From positions 1 through 64,000 of the forward strand of contig CAWCVR010000004.1 in assembly GCA_963799105.1 (NCBI GenBank): a stretch of 64,000 nt of DNA. The letters are read 5' to 3'. Below the pieces are notes generated by a model. It saw only the letters and a list, made by a program, of their open reading frames with translations. It searched no databases and was not told the DNA's origin. Shown here piece after piece: positions 35,433 to 44,399 of this stretch (within the stretch, counting starts at the first letter, position 1; each line of letters opens with the position of its first letter). Position numbers and translations under genes: made by a program. This DNA comes from CAWCVR01 sp963799105. Its GTDB lineage: Bacteria; Acidobacteriota; Terriglobia; Bryobacterales; Bryobacteraceae.

Positions 35433-36890
35433 TTACACCACGTATTGTCCGGCCGCGACGTTGCCGCCCTTGCCGGTCCAGTTGGTGTGGAAGAACTTGC
35501 CGCGCGGCTGGTCGACGCGCTCGTACGTGTGCGCTCCGAAGTAGTCGCGAAGGGCCTGCAGCAGGTTGGCCGGCAGGCGCGCGCTGCGGAAACCGTCGAA
35601 GAACGCCAGCGCGGTACTGAAGGCCGGAACCGGCACGCCGGCTTCCACGGCCTTGATGACGCCGCGGCGCCACGATGCCTGGCAACGCTCGATGACGTCC
35701 TGGAAATAGGGGTCCAGCAGCAGGTTGGGGAGCTCCGGGTTGTTGCCGAACGCGTCCTTGATCTTACCCAGGAAGGCCGAGCGGATGATGCAGCCGGCGC
35801 GCCAGACCATGGCGATGCTGCCGTAGTTCAGGTTCCAGTGGTACTCTTTGGCGGCTTCGCGCAGCAGCATGAAGCCCTGCGCGTAGCTGACGATCTTGGA
35901 AGCCAGCAGGGCCTGCCGGATATCCTCGACGAAGGCTTTCTTGTCGCCGGTGAACTGGAACTTCGGTCCCTGGAGAATCTTGGAGGCGGCCACGCGGTCG
36001 TTCTTTAGCGCGCTCAGACAGCGGGAGAAAACGGCCTCGCCGATGAGGGTCAGCGGCATGCCCAAATCGAGCGAGCTGACGCTGGTCCACTTACCGGTGC
36101 CCTTCTGGCCGGCCGTGTCCAGAATCTTGTCCACCACATACTCGCCCGCCTCGTCCTTGTAACCCAGGATATCTCGCGTGATTTCGATCAGGTAACTATC
36201 CAACTCGCCCTTGTTCCACTCGGTGAAGCAGGCGTGCATCTCTTCGTTCGAGAGGCCCAGCCCTTCCTTCATGAGCTGGTAGGCTTCGCAGATGAGCTGC
36301 ATGTCGCCGTACTCGATGCCGTTGTGAACCATCTTCACGTAGTGGCCGGCGCCGTCTTCGCCCATCCAGTCGCAGCAGGGTTCGCCGGCGGGCGTTTTGG
36401 CGCAGATGGCCTGGAAGATGTCCTTGACCAGCGGCCACGCCGCGGCGCTGCCGCCGGGCATCATGGCGGGTCCGAAGCGCGCGCCTTCCTCGCCGCCGGA
36501 AACGCCCGTGCCGACATACAGCATGCCCTTGGATTCCAGATACCTGGTGCGGCGGATGGTGTCGGGGAAGTGAGAGTTGCCGCCGTCGATGATAAGGTCG
36601 CCGGGCTCGAGGTAGGGCAGAACCAGTTCGATGAAATCGTCCACCGCCTGTCCGGCTTTGACCATCAACATGACCTTGCGCGGCCGCTTCAGAAGACCGG
36701 CCATCTCCTGGATGGAGTGCGCGCCGAGAATGGTGTCGCGGCCCTTGGCGGCGTCGTTCAGAAAATCGGCGACCTTGGACGTGGTCCGATTGAAGGCCAC
36801 AACCGTGTAGCCGTGGTCGTTCATGTTGAGAATCAGGTTCTGGCCCATGACGGCCAGACCGATCAATGCGATGTCTGCTTTTTGTTCCAT
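35433..36890 (-). CDS. gnd: 6-phosphogluconate dehydrogenase (decarboxylating)
   Basis: The 485-residue enzyme converts 6-phosphogluconate to ribulose-5-phosphate with NADP reduction. Motifs: IGLAVMGQNLILNM (NADP-binding), DGGNSHFPDT, VGTGVSGGEEGAR, GAGHYVKMVHNGIEYGDMQ with the catalytic Lys and His, and the C-terminal FHTNWTGKGG that reaches into the partner subunit. Start ATG 36890; the extension to 36947 is not conserved. There is no clear Shine-Dalgarno; a 9-bp inverted repeat lies at the start (36891-36932). Confidence 0.95.
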   Translation of the reverse strand: MEQKADIALIGLAVMGQNLILNMNDHGYTVVAFNRTTSKVADFLNDAAKGRDTILGAHSIQEMAGLLKRPRKVMLMVKAGQAVDDFIELVLPYLEPGDLIIDGGNSHFPDTIRRTRYLESKGMLYVGTGVSGGEEGARFGPAMMPGGSAAAWPLVKDIFQAICAKTPAGEPCCDWMGEDGAGHYVKMVHNGIEYGDMQLICEAYQLMKEGLGLSNEEMHACFTEWNKGELDSYLIEITRDILGYKDEAGEYVVDKILDTAGQKGTGKWTSVSSLDLGMPLTLIGEAVFSRCLSALKNDRVAASKILQGPKFQFTGDKKAFVEDIRQALLASKIVSYAQGFMLLREAAKEYHWNLNYGSIAMVWRAGCIIRSAFLGKIKDAFGNNPELPNLLLDPYFQDVIERCQASWRRGVIKAVEAGVPVPAFSTALAFFDGFRSARLPANLLQALRDYFGAHTYERVDQPRGKFFHTNWTGKGGNVAAGQYVV

Positions 36891-36932
36891 GAGATTGACT
36901 TTCGCGGGAAAGGGATTCCAGATGTCAATCTC
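36891..36932. promoter_or_regulatory. 9-bp inverted repeat in the gnd leader
   Basis: GAGATTGAC (36891-36899) and GTCAATCTC (36924-36932) are exact complements 24 nt apart, beginning directly at the gnd start codon. The hairpin would cover the ribosome-binding region, or the two halves may be separate repressor half-sites. Confidence 0.4.
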
Positions 36933-36953
36933 TCTTATAACACGCATCGCCCG

Positions 36954-36976
36954 AAAAAGGGGTCTGACCCCTTTTT
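36954..36976 (-). terminator. Perfect 11-bp palindromic terminator after the phosphatase gene
   Basis: AAAAAGGGGTC-T-GACCCCTTTTT directly follows the TGA of the gene read leftward, giving a GC stem with a T-run in both directions. The core GGGGTCTGACCCC is also present in part at 23124 and 62047. Confidence 0.75.
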
Positions 36977-37512
36977 CAATGAGCCGTGCTTGCCGGGGCT
37001 TGAAAATCCAGAATGTATCGCTGCATGCCGCGTTCGAAAATACTCAAACCGTGGGTTTTGGCTTCGTCGAGAGCCTGGCGGTTGCGCCAGTGCTCGAAGG
37101 CGATGCGATAGCAGGCGATCACGGTGCCGGTGCGGTCGGCGCCGCGGCGGCAGTGAACGAAGACCGGACTGGCCGCGTCGTCGGTCAGGACCGCGAGCGC
37201 CATGGCGATTTGCGAGTCGGTGGGCGCTCCCAGGTCGTCCATGGGGATGTTGACGAAGCGCATGCCCGCCGCGCTCACGAGTTTCTCTTCGGCGGCTACC
37301 TGTCCGGATTCGGCACGCAGATCGATCACCGTCTTGATGCCGAGCCGGGCAATAAACTGGAATGCGCTGTCTGGCGGCTGACCGCCGCGATAGATGCGGT
37401 CGTTGACCTGTTGGAAGTTGGTCACACCGAGGGCGGTGGGCGCTAACGCAACTCCGGGGCCGACCACCAGGAATCCCGCGAGTAGCCGGACCAATTGCAT
37501 GCCTCCACCCAT
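36976..37512 (-). CDS. Exported dual-specificity/tyrosine phosphatase-like protein
   Basis: The protein has 178 residues. A signal peptide (LVRLLAGFLVVGPGVALAPTA) is followed by a DSP-type domain: IYRGGQP, GIKTVIDLRAES, FVNIPMDD, and the active site VHCRRGADRTG (C-x5-R). The HCRRGADRTG form is typical of the bacterial 'phosphatase / fused-DSP' group active on phosphoinositols or phosphoproteins. ATG 37512 and ATG 37500 are both possible. It is divergent from the GH43 gene 28 bp away, so they share a promoter region. Confidence 0.8.
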   Translation of the reverse strand: MGGGMQLVRLLAGFLVVGPGVALAPTALGVTNFQQVNDRIYRGGQPPDSAFQFIARLGIKTVIDLRAESGQVAAEEKLVSAAGMRFVNIPMDDLGAPTDSQIAMALAVLTDDAASPVFVHCRRGADRTGTVIACYRIAFEHWRNRQALDEAKTHGLSIFERGMQRYILDFQAPASTAH

Positions 37513-37540
37513 ACCTATTATATCCTGTTACCTTCTTGTT

Positions 37541-39157
37541 ATGCGGTCAACCAATCCTTTTCTTCGGTCGGCGCTGGCCGGTGTGCTGGCCCTGGCGGCG
37601 ACGGTGGCGGCCCAGGTGGCGCCGCCGTACCGGTCCAAGGCGTGGGTGGCCGACAACGGCGACGGGACCTATCGCAATCCCATCCTGCACGCGGATTACT
37701 CCGACCCCGACGTGCTCCGCATCGGCGAAGACTACTACCTGACGGCGTCCAGCTTCAACGCCGTGCCGGGCCTGCCCATTCTGCATTCCAAGGACCTGGT
37801 GAACTGGGAACTGATCGGACACGCCTTCGCCGCCCAGCCTCCGCTGGACGTTTACAACAAGCCCGGACATGGCAACGGCGCGTGGGCGCCTTCCATCCGG
37901 CGGCACAATGGCGAGGTTTACATCTTCTATCCCGATCCCGATTTTGGCATCTACATGGTGAAGGCCAGGACCCCGGCAGGCCCATGGAGCGCGCCCCTGC
38001 TGGTCAAACGCGCCAAGGGCTGGATCGATCCCTGTCCGCTCTGGGACGACGACGGCAAAGCCTACCTGGTGAACGCGCTGGCGGCCAGCCGTTCGGCGAT
38101 GGGAAGCACGCTGGTGGTGAGCCGCATGGACCCGGATGGAACCAGGCTGCTGGACGACGGCGTGCTCGTATTCGACGGGCACCGCCAGGACCCCACCGTG
38201 GAGGGTCCGAAATTCTACAAGCGGAACGGTTACTACTACATTATCGCCCCCGCCGGCGGCGTGCCGCACGGTTGGCAACTGGCGCTGCGGTCGAAAAGCG
38301 TCTACGGCCCCTACGAAAGGAAGGTGGTGCTGGCACAAGGGAAGACGGCGGTCAACGGCCCGCACCAGGGCGGCTGGGTGGACACGCCGGCGGGCGAGTA
38401 CTGGTTCGTACATTTCCAGGACAAGGGGCCGTACGGCCGCGTGGTGCACCTGGAGCCGATGAAGTGGGTGGACGATTGGCCGGTGATAGGCGTCAACGGC
38501 GAGCCGGTGCTGACTTACCGGAAGCCCGACACGGGACGGAACTGGCCCCTCATGACGCCGCCGGAATCGGACGAATTCTCGGGCGGCCGCATCGGTCCGC
38601 AATGGCAGTGGCACGCCAACCCGCAGCCGGGATGGGCGTTTCCCGCGCCGGCACTGGGCGCGTTGCGGCTTTACGCCATCCCTCGCCCGGAAGGCTTTCG
38701 GAACTTCTGGGACGTGCCCAACCTGCTGCTGCAGAAGTTCCCGGCGCCGGAGTTCACGGCCACCGCCAAGGTCGCCTTTACCCCCATGGCCAATGGAGAC
38801 CAAGCGGGGCTGATCGTGATGGGCATGGACTACGCCTACATCGGTGTCAGGAAAACCGCCGATGGCCTGTCGGTTTCGCAGACCGTCTGCAAGGGCGCCA
38901 ACGAGGGCAAACCGGAGATGGAGATCGCTCCCGCCCAACCGGCCAGCGAAATTCTCTATCTGCGCGTAGCGGTCTCGAAGGACGCTTTGTGCCGGTTCAG
39001 CTACAGCGCGGACGGGGCGGGTTTCCGCCAGATCGGCGAGCCGTTCCCCGCGCGCGCGGGAAGGTGGATCGGAGCCAAAGTGGGGCTCTTCGCGCTAGCG
39101 CCGTCCCCTGCCAGAGAGTCCGGCTACGCGGATTTCCACTGGTTCCGCGTGGAGTGA
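37541..39157 (+). CDS. Secreted GH43-family glycosidase (xylosidase/arabinofuranosidase type)
   Basis: The protein has 538 residues. The signal peptide ends near TVAAQ. The five-bladed propeller begins NPILHADYSDPDVLRIGEDYYLTA, with the general-base Asp, then DPCPLWDDDGKAYLVNAL (pKa-modulating Asp region) and VEGPKFYKRNGYYYI (general-acid Glu). A concanavalin-like C-terminal domain (about 360-538: NFWDVPNLLLQKFPAPEFTA) is typical of GH43 beta-xylosidases. It would remove arabinose or xylose side chains from plant polysaccharides. It shares the divergent promoter region with the phosphatase and ends convergent with the OmpR-like gene. Confidence 0.88.
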   Translation: MRSTNPFLRSALAGVLALAATVAAQVAPPYRSKAWVADNGDGTYRNPILHADYSDPDVLRIGEDYYLTASSFNAVPGLPILHSKDLVNWELIGHAFAAQPPLDVYNKPGHGNGAWAPSIRRHNGEVYIFYPDPDFGIYMVKARTPAGPWSAPLLVKRAKGWIDPCPLWDDDGKAYLVNALAASRSAMGSTLVVSRMDPDGTRLLDDGVLVFDGHRQDPTVEGPKFYKRNGYYYIIAPAGGVPHGWQLALRSKSVYGPYERKVVLAQGKTAVNGPHQGGWVDTPAGEYWFVHFQDKGPYGRVVHLEPMKWVDDWPVIGVNGEPVLTYRKPDTGRNWPLMTPPESDEFSGGRIGPQWQWHANPQPGWAFPAPALGALRLYAIPRPEGFRNFWDVPNLLLQKFPAPEFTATAKVAFTPMANGDQAGLIVMGMDYAYIGVRKTADGLSVSQTVCKGANEGKPEMEIAPAQPASEILYLRVAVSKDALCRFSYSADGAGFRQIGEPFPARAGRWIGAKVGLFALAPSPARESGYADFHWFRVE

Positions 39158-39173
39158 GCCCGCGCGCCGCCGG

Positions 39174-39560
39174 CTAGGCCCCCAGGGCCATGGCGGATTC
39201 GCCCAGGGCCGGGTGGAAAGAGCGGGCCGCCCGAAACGGCTGGAACCGGTAACCAATCCCGAAAATGGTCTCGATGTACTGTTCCGCGTGCGCTCCCAGC
39301 TTCTTGCGCACCCGCCGTACGTGAACGTCCAGTGTGCGCGTACGGATTCCCACCCCGTAACCCCAAACGCGAAGCAGCAGCGCGTCCCGCGGAACGATCT
39401 CGCCGGCGTGCCTGACAAGCAGAGCCAGAAGGTCGTACTCCTTGCGGGTCAATATCAAACGTTCGGAATCCAGGACGGCGAGCCGGTGATCGAAATCCAC
39501 GGCCAAGTGCTCGTCCCGGTACGTCTGCGCCGGTAAGCTGAAAACCACAAGCGGTTCCAT
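39174..39560 (-). CDS. Stand-alone OmpR/PhoB-type DNA-binding protein without receiver
   Basis: The protein has 128 residues. Nearly the whole protein is the winged helix: LILTRKEYDLLALLVRHAGE, VPRDALLLRVWGY, the recognition helix RTRTLDVHVRRVRKKLG and the wing IETIFGIGYRFQPF. The receiver domain with the phospho-Asp is absent, and no histidine kinase is near. ATG 39560 follows GGAGGGAA, so the short form is a proper gene and not a fragment. It may be constitutively active or controlled by a partner. Confidence 0.85.
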   Translation of the reverse strand: MEPLVVFSLPAQTYRDEHLAVDFDHRLAVLDSERLILTRKEYDLLALLVRHAGEIVPRDALLLRVWGYGVGIRTRTLDVHVRRVRKKLGAHAEQYIETIFGIGYRFQPFRAARSFHPALGESAMALGA

Positions 39561-39734
39561 GCCGTTCCCTCCTCAGTACGGATAGTAGATGCCTAATCGT
39601 ACCGTTTTGGTCCGGTTTGGTAAAGGCCTACTTGTAAATTCTTGTGGAAATCGCCGGATGGGGGGCGCCTGCTCGCCGTTTCTCTCCGCCGCGCGGGGGC
39701 TTCCATCGCGCCGGGGCGTAACGCGGCATCCGGG

Positions 39735-40553
39735 CTAGAAAGCGCTGCCCCTGCGCCAGTGGCCTTCGAACAGGCCTTTCATGGCCTCGCCCATACCTTC
39801 GTGGCTGAAGACCACGGCGGTCCAGGAGGGCCGGGTGATGACCGGGTCGAGAAGGGCAAGCATGCCGTGCTGGCTGTCGAAGACCGCCAGTTTCATGGGC
39901 AGGGAATCGGCGATTCGCACCTGGATGCCGGCGGCGACGTACTCCCTCAGGCGCTGGCGGTGCTCGTCGTCGAGCGTGGCGGCTTCCAGCAGCAGGCGGC
40001 ACGACACTCCACCGGAGGCCGCCTGCTTGACCAGCTTTTCGTCCAAGGGATCGACGGCGTAGGGCGGGCGCGAGAACTCCACGTACTCGTGCTCGACCTC
40101 CGACAACATGCGCCGGTATTCGGCGGCGGTCTGCGCGGGCTCGCTCACGATGCGCAGGAAATCCAGCGTGCCACGGCCGCCCTGGCCTTCGGAGTAGAGC
40201 GACTTCAGATCGTCGATCAGACCCGTTCCGGCGCGCACATCGTCGGTCAGTGTCTGCTCCAGCATGAGGCGCTTGCGGCCCAGGTATCCGGGCAACGCCA
40301 GGCTCGGCTCCACGGCGGAGAAGAGCTTGGTCTTCTCCTGGACCACTTGCGCAAACCCCTTTTCGACGAGGCTGTCGAGAACCTCGTAGATCTTCTGGCG
40401 CGGGACGTGCGCGCGCGCCGCCAGTTCCAGCGCCTTGAACCGCGGATGACCGAGCAGCACGAGATACGAACGCGACTCATAAGCGTTGAGCCCAAGCTGC
40501 TGCAGGCGCCGCCAGAACCGTTGAAAGTCGATTTCCGCCAGTTCTTCGCTCAT
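39735..40553 (-). CDS. TrmB-family transcriptional regulator
   Basis: The protein has 272 residues. The N-terminal winged helix LQQLGLNAYESRSYLVLLGH, then HVPRQKIYEVLDSLVEKGF, is the TrmB signature; a coiled segment and an effector-like C-terminal domain follow (LLEAATLDDEHRQRLREY, MKLAVFDSQHGMLALLDP). TrmB proteins sense sugars in archaea and occur sporadically in bacteria. The target is unknown; the pectin genes nearby are candidates. The 174-bp gap to the OmpR-like gene shows no feature. Confidence 0.85.
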   Translation of the reverse strand: MSEELAEIDFQRFWRRLQQLGLNAYESRSYLVLLGHPRFKALELAARAHVPRQKIYEVLDSLVEKGFAQVVQEKTKLFSAVEPSLALPGYLGRKRLMLEQTLTDDVRAGTGLIDDLKSLYSEGQGGRGTLDFLRIVSEPAQTAAEYRRMLSEVEHEYVEFSRPPYAVDPLDEKLVKQAASGGVSCRLLLEAATLDDEHRQRLREYVAAGIQVRIADSLPMKLAVFDSQHGMLALLDPVITRPSWTAVVFSHEGMGEAMKGLFEGHWRRGSAF

Positions 40554-40618
40554 AATCTCTAAACTGTATCAAAGCCAGCGCTCGAGCGCGCGAGGAATTG
40601 GGGGAAACCACGCCGTGC

Positions 40619-40642
40619 CAACCGCTCCCTGACGGTCGCGGT
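40619..40642. repeat. Dispersed repeat family C, copy 4 (half-element)
   Basis: ACCGCTCCCTGACGGTCGCGG corresponds to one arm of copies 2 and 5. It is in the 160-bp divergent gap between the TrmB and SRPBCC genes. Confidence 0.55.
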
Positions 40643-40713
40643 GGCCGGCGATCGGTCCGGGCATTCCCTGATGGGCCCCCAACGCCGCCGGGATTATCCT
40701 GGTGGTTGGCCAT

Positions 40714-41262
40714 ATGAGCAAACTGTGCGTCTTCCGGACGTGGAAGGCCGTTCTAAACATTCACGAACGCCGCTTTCCCATTTCGCCCGAGATGGCCGGA
40801 CGTATTCTCGACTCGGTGTCCAGCCGCGACGACCTGCTCTGGCCGAACGAACTGTGGCCGCCCATGGTTCTGGACCGCGGACTCGCGCCCGGCTCCCGCG
40901 GCGGCCACGCAATGGTCCGTTACCAGGTCTCTGAGTACGTGCCCGGGAAGAGGGTCGAGTTCGAATTCCGGCCGATGCAACGCCTCCCCGCGTTTCGCGG
41001 GCGGCACTACTTCGAGGTGCTGCCGCGCGGCGGACAGACTCTTCTGCGGCACACCATCGACGTCGACACCGATTTCGCCACCTGGGTTCGTTGGAAACTG
41101 GTGGTCGAACACCTGCACGATGCGCTCCTCGAAGACGCCTTCGACAAGGCCGGGCGGAACGCCCACGTGCCTGCGCCGCACCGTTCCCGATGGCCTCTCC
41201 GCGTGCGCTTCCTGCTCTGGCTGGTGGCTCGAAATTCCGCGAAAACGCCGCCGGCTGGTTGA
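40714..41262 (+). CDS. SRPBCC-fold protein of unknown function
   Basis: The protein has 182 residues. The helix-grip pattern is visible: N-terminal FPISPEMAGRILDSV, then the strand pair GGHAMVRYQVSEYVPGKRVEF, HYFEVLPRGGQTLLRHTIDVD, and the long C-terminal helix WKLVVEHLHDALLEDAFDKA. Such Bet v1-like folds bind hydrophobic ligands; no catalytic residue can be assigned. Start ATG 40714 has a GGTGG element 10 bp upstream. Confidence 0.65.
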   Translation: MSKLCVFRTWKAVLNIHERRFPISPEMAGRILDSVSSRDDLLWPNELWPPMVLDRGLAPGSRGGHAMVRYQVSEYVPGKRVEFEFRPMQRLPAFRGRHYFEVLPRGGQTLLRHTIDVDTDFATWVRWKLVVEHLHDALLEDAFDKAGRNAHVPAPHRSRWPLRVRFLLWLVARNSAKTPPAG

Positions 41263-41273
41263 GCCGGTTTTAT

Positions 41274-41345
41274 GTGGGGCAGGTTGTTGAACGGCGGCCC
41301 CGCCCAGAGATGGCACCCGCAATCGGCCCTGCGAGCGGAGCTCGC
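41274..41345. repeat. Dispersed repeat family B, intergenic copy
   Basis: The GTGGGGCAGGTTGTTGAAC module is followed by GGCGGCCCCGCCC and GCACCCGCAATCGGCCC, matching 52983-53085 closely. It fills most of the 239-bp gap before the rhamnogalacturonan lyase-like gene. Confidence 0.65.
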
Positions 41346-41501
41346 CTGCCCGCGAGACCAGCCCGCCCCGAACGCCGGAACTTCCCACGATGCCGGTTCG
41401 CCCACCCGCCGATCCCGGTAACCAGACACACTCCCGCGCGCGCCATATGATATTCACGGAGTAGTGTGCCGCATCCCGGCGGCAGCGAGGGGAGACACGG
41501 A

Positions 41502-44147
41502 ATGGAGATTACACGACGAGGCGCGCTCGGGCTTCTGGCGAGCACGGCGGCGGCAGCGACGGATTTGCAGGCAGCCGCGCAGACGGCGGGTGGAGACGCG
41601 GCGACTCTCCATTGGCTGGGCGGCGCGCCGCCACCCATCGAAAGCGGCGTGAGTTGGGGCGTGCCCTGGCCGCGCGGCGCGGTTCGCAAGGAACAGACAT
41701 TCGCGTTGACGGCCGCGGACGGCGCCGCGTTGCCGGTGCAAAGCTGGACGCTGGCCTACTGGCCTGACGGGTCCATCAAGTGGACCGGCTTCGCCACCGT
41801 GGCGGGACCGGCGGCAACAGGCGCGCTCCAGGTGGCCCCCGGTTCTCCGGCCGTGCCCGCGCAGGCGGTGAAGGTAACTGACGGCGGCGCCGCGGTGGCC
41901 ATCGATACCGGCAAGCTGCAATGCCGCGTTCCCCGCTCGGGACCGTATTTCCTGGACGCGCTGAGGGTGGACGGGCGCATGGTGGCCGCCCAGGCGCGGC
42001 TGGTCTGCACCCTGAAAGAAGGCGCGCGATTCACGAGCGCCGTCCGCAAGGTGACCGTGGAGCAACCGGGCCCGGTGCGCGCGGTGGTTCGCATCGACGG
42101 CGTCCACAAGGCCGAAAGCGGCGCGCGCGAGTGGCTGCCCTTCGTGGTGCGGCTGTATTTCCATGCCGGGCTGGAGCAGGTGCGGCTGGTTCACACCATC
42201 GTCTTCGACGGCGACGATCACAAGGACTTCATTTCCGGCCTGGGCGTGGCGTTTTCCGTGCCGCTGCGCGAACAGGTACACAACCGCCACGTGCGGTTCG
42301 CCGGCGAGGACGGCGGGCTGTGGTCGGAACCCGTCGAGCCGCTGGCCGGACGGCGCCCGCTTACGCCGGGTGGTTCGGGCACCGAGTACGCCGATCAACT
42401 GGCCGGCAAGCGCCTTCCCAATCGCGAGGCATTCAGCGCGGGCGGCCAGAAACTGATCGACGACCTGGCCACCTGGGACGCCTACAAGCTGGTGCAGCCC
42501 AATGCCGACGGGTTCACGATTCAGAAGCGCACCAATCCGCAAAGCTGCTGGTTGGACCCCATCGGCGGGCGGCGCGCTTCGGGGCTGGTTTTCGTAGGCG
42601 ATGTTTCGGGCGGGCTGGGGGTGGGGGTGAAGAACTTCTGGCAGTCGTACCCGGCGTCGCTTGAAGTGCAGGGGGCGACGAAGCAGGCGGCCGAAGTGAC
42701 GGCGTGGCTGTGGTCGCCGGACGCGCCCGCCATGGACCTGCGGCACTACGACACGCGGGCACACGGGTTGGAATCCAGCTACGAAGACGTGCAGCCGGGC
42801 TTCAGCACGCCGCACGGCGTGGCGCGATCGAGCGAGCTGATGCTGTTTCCGTGCGCCGCCACCCCGTCGAAGCAGGAGACCGAGCGCCAGGTGGCCGTCA
42901 GCGTGGCGCCGCCGGTGCTGACGCCCGTGCCCGAGCACCTGCACGCGGCCGGCGTGTTCGGCATCTGGAGCCTGCCCGACCGCTCGACCGCGGCCAAGAG
43001 CGCTCTGGAAGATCAGCTCGACGCGGCGTTCGCGATTTATCACAAGGAGGTGGACCAGCGCCACTGGTACGGCTTCTGGAACTTCGGCGACGTGATGCAC
43101 CAGTACGACGGGCCGCGTCACGAGTGGCGCTACGACATCGGCGGCTTCGCCTGGGACAACAGCGAACTGGGCACCGACATGTGGCTGTGGTACACCTTCC
43201 TGCGCAGCGGGCGGGCGGACGTTTTCCGCATGGCCGAAGCCATGACGCGGCACACCGGCGAGGTGGACGTGTATCACCTGGGGCGCTTCGCCACCCTGGG
43301 GTCGCGGCACAACGTGCGGCATTGGGGCTGCGGCGCCAAGGAGCCGCGCATCAGCCAGGCGGCCTATCGCCGCTTCTACTATTACCTGACCACCGACGAG
43401 CGCACCGGCGACTTGATGCGCGAGGTGGTGGACGCCGACTACAAAGCCACCGAGATCGACACCATGCGCGAGGCGTCGCCGCGCACCGGGCCGCTTCCGT
43501 ACCCCGGACGCGTGCGCGGCGGCCCCGACTGGCTGGCCTTCGCCGGCAACTGGATGACCGAGTGGGAACGCACCGGCAACACTAAGTACCGCGATAAGAT
43601 CCTGGTCGGGATGGATTCCATCGCCGCTATGAAGTACGGCTTCCTCACGGGCCCGAACCAACTGTACGGATACGATCCGGCGACGGGTAAGTTATACGCG
43701 CTGGAGGAGAAAGTGGGCACTTACAACCTGGCGACTATCATGGGCGGCGGCGAGGTAGTGTTCGAGCTGAACTCGCTGATCGACCACGAGGGCTGGAAGA
43801 AAGCCTGGAACCAGTACAGCCGCCTGCACTTGGCGAAGGCGGATGTGATCGAGCGCGACAAAGCCACCGGCAAGGAAGGCGAGGACGGCCAGTATGCGCG
43901 TCCCGGCCGGCTGTCGGGGTACCTCTACATGCAGACGAAGAACCCGGCATTTGCGGCGAAGGCGTGGGCCGGGATCACCGGCGGACCGAACCGGGGCCGC
44001 GGCCCGCGATACGCGACTGTCAAAGTGGAGGGGCCGGAGGTGGTGACGCCCATCGACGAGGTTCCGTTCCTGTCCACCAACAGCACCTCGCAAGGCTCTC
44101 TGGAACTGATCGAAGTGCTGGAGATGTGCGGGGATAAGATGCCGTAG
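41502..44147 (+). CDS. Exo-rhamnogalacturonan lyase-like protein (PcRGLX/YetA type), Tat-exported
   Basis: The protein has 881 residues. A twin-arginine signal, EITRRGALGLLASTAAAA, is followed by the N-terminal domain typical of PcRGLX/YetA proteins: VSWGVPWPRGAVRKEQTFAL, then LAYWPDGSIKWTGF. A large (alpha/alpha) barrel and C-terminal sheet complete it: HWYGFWNFGDVMHQYDGPRHEWRYDIGGFAWDN, DVYHLGRFATLGSRHNVRHWGCG. This family (PL26) cleaves rhamnogalacturonan I backbone from its end. ATG 41502 has GAGGGGAGA 9 bp upstream; starting here exposes the RR motif. Confidence 0.75.
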   Translation: MEITRRGALGLLASTAAAATDLQAAAQTAGGDAATLHWLGGAPPPIESGVSWGVPWPRGAVRKEQTFALTAADGAALPVQSWTLAYWPDGSIKWTGFATVAGPAATGALQVAPGSPAVPAQAVKVTDGGAAVAIDTGKLQCRVPRSGPYFLDALRVDGRMVAAQARLVCTLKEGARFTSAVRKVTVEQPGPVRAVVRIDGVHKAESGAREWLPFVVRLYFHAGLEQVRLVHTIVFDGDDHKDFISGLGVAFSVPLREQVHNRHVRFAGEDGGLWSEPVEPLAGRRPLTPGGSGTEYADQLAGKRLPNREAFSAGGQKLIDDLATWDAYKLVQPNADGFTIQKRTNPQSCWLDPIGGRRASGLVFVGDVSGGLGVGVKNFWQSYPASLEVQGATKQAAEVTAWLWSPDAPAMDLRHYDTRAHGLESSYEDVQPGFSTPHGVARSSELMLFPCAATPSKQETERQVAVSVAPPVLTPVPEHLHAAGVFGIWSLPDRSTAAKSALEDQLDAAFAIYHKEVDQRHWYGFWNFGDVMHQYDGPRHEWRYDIGGFAWDNSELGTDMWLWYTFLRSGRADVFRMAEAMTRHTGEVDVYHLGRFATLGSRHNVRHWGCGAKEPRISQAAYRRFYYYLTTDERTGDLMREVVDADYKATEIDTMREASPRTGPLPYPGRVRGGPDWLAFAGNWMTEWERTGNTKYRDKILVGMDSIAAMKYGFLTGPNQLYGYDPATGKLYALEEKVGTYNLATIMGGGEVVFELNSLIDHEGWKKAWNQYSRLHLAKADVIERDKATGKEGEDGQYARPGRLSGYLYMQTKNPAFAAKAWAGITGGPNRGRGPRYATVKVEGPEVVTPIDEVPFLSTNSTSQGSLELIEVLEMCGDKMP

Positions 44148-44174
44148 GGCGGGCGGGAGAAGTAGAGTGTAGAT

Positions 44175-44399
44175 ATGCTGGATTGGCAGGAGCGAATCAG
44201 CGTGAACCCGTCGGTGTGTCACGGCAAGGCGTGTGTTCGGGGCACCCGCGTCATGATTTCGGTGATTCTGGACAATCTGGCCGCGGGCATACCTCACGAA
44301 GAGATTCTGCAAAGCTACCCCTCCGTGCGGGAAGAGAATATCCAAGCCACGCTCGCCTACGCCGCCGAGCTCGGTGTCGGTTCCTTCTATGGTTGCTGA
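44175..44399 (+). CDS. DUF433 antitoxin-like protein
   Basis: The protein has 74 residues. RISVNPSVCHGKACVRGTRVMISVILDNLAAG, then EEILQSYPSVREENIQATLAYAAEL is the DUF433 consensus, a compact helix-turn-helix that usually serves as antitoxin to a DUF5615 PIN-like toxin. Here the partner position is held by a different gene, a PD-(D/E)XK nuclease-like protein, which overlaps it by 11 bp. Confidence 0.9.
   Translation: MLDWQERISVNPSVCHGKACVRGTRVMISVILDNLAAGIPHEEILQSYPSVREENIQATLAYAAELGVGSFYGC

Noticed and set aside
37495..39177. Second long frame (560 codons) in the GH43 gene
   Set aside because: Shifted-frame shadow of high GC; lacks a signal peptide and catalytic pattern.
41454..43661. 735-codon open frame opposite the rhamnogalacturonan lyase-like gene
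   Set aside because: Antisense shadow; the plus-strand protein has a Tat signal and family motifs throughout.
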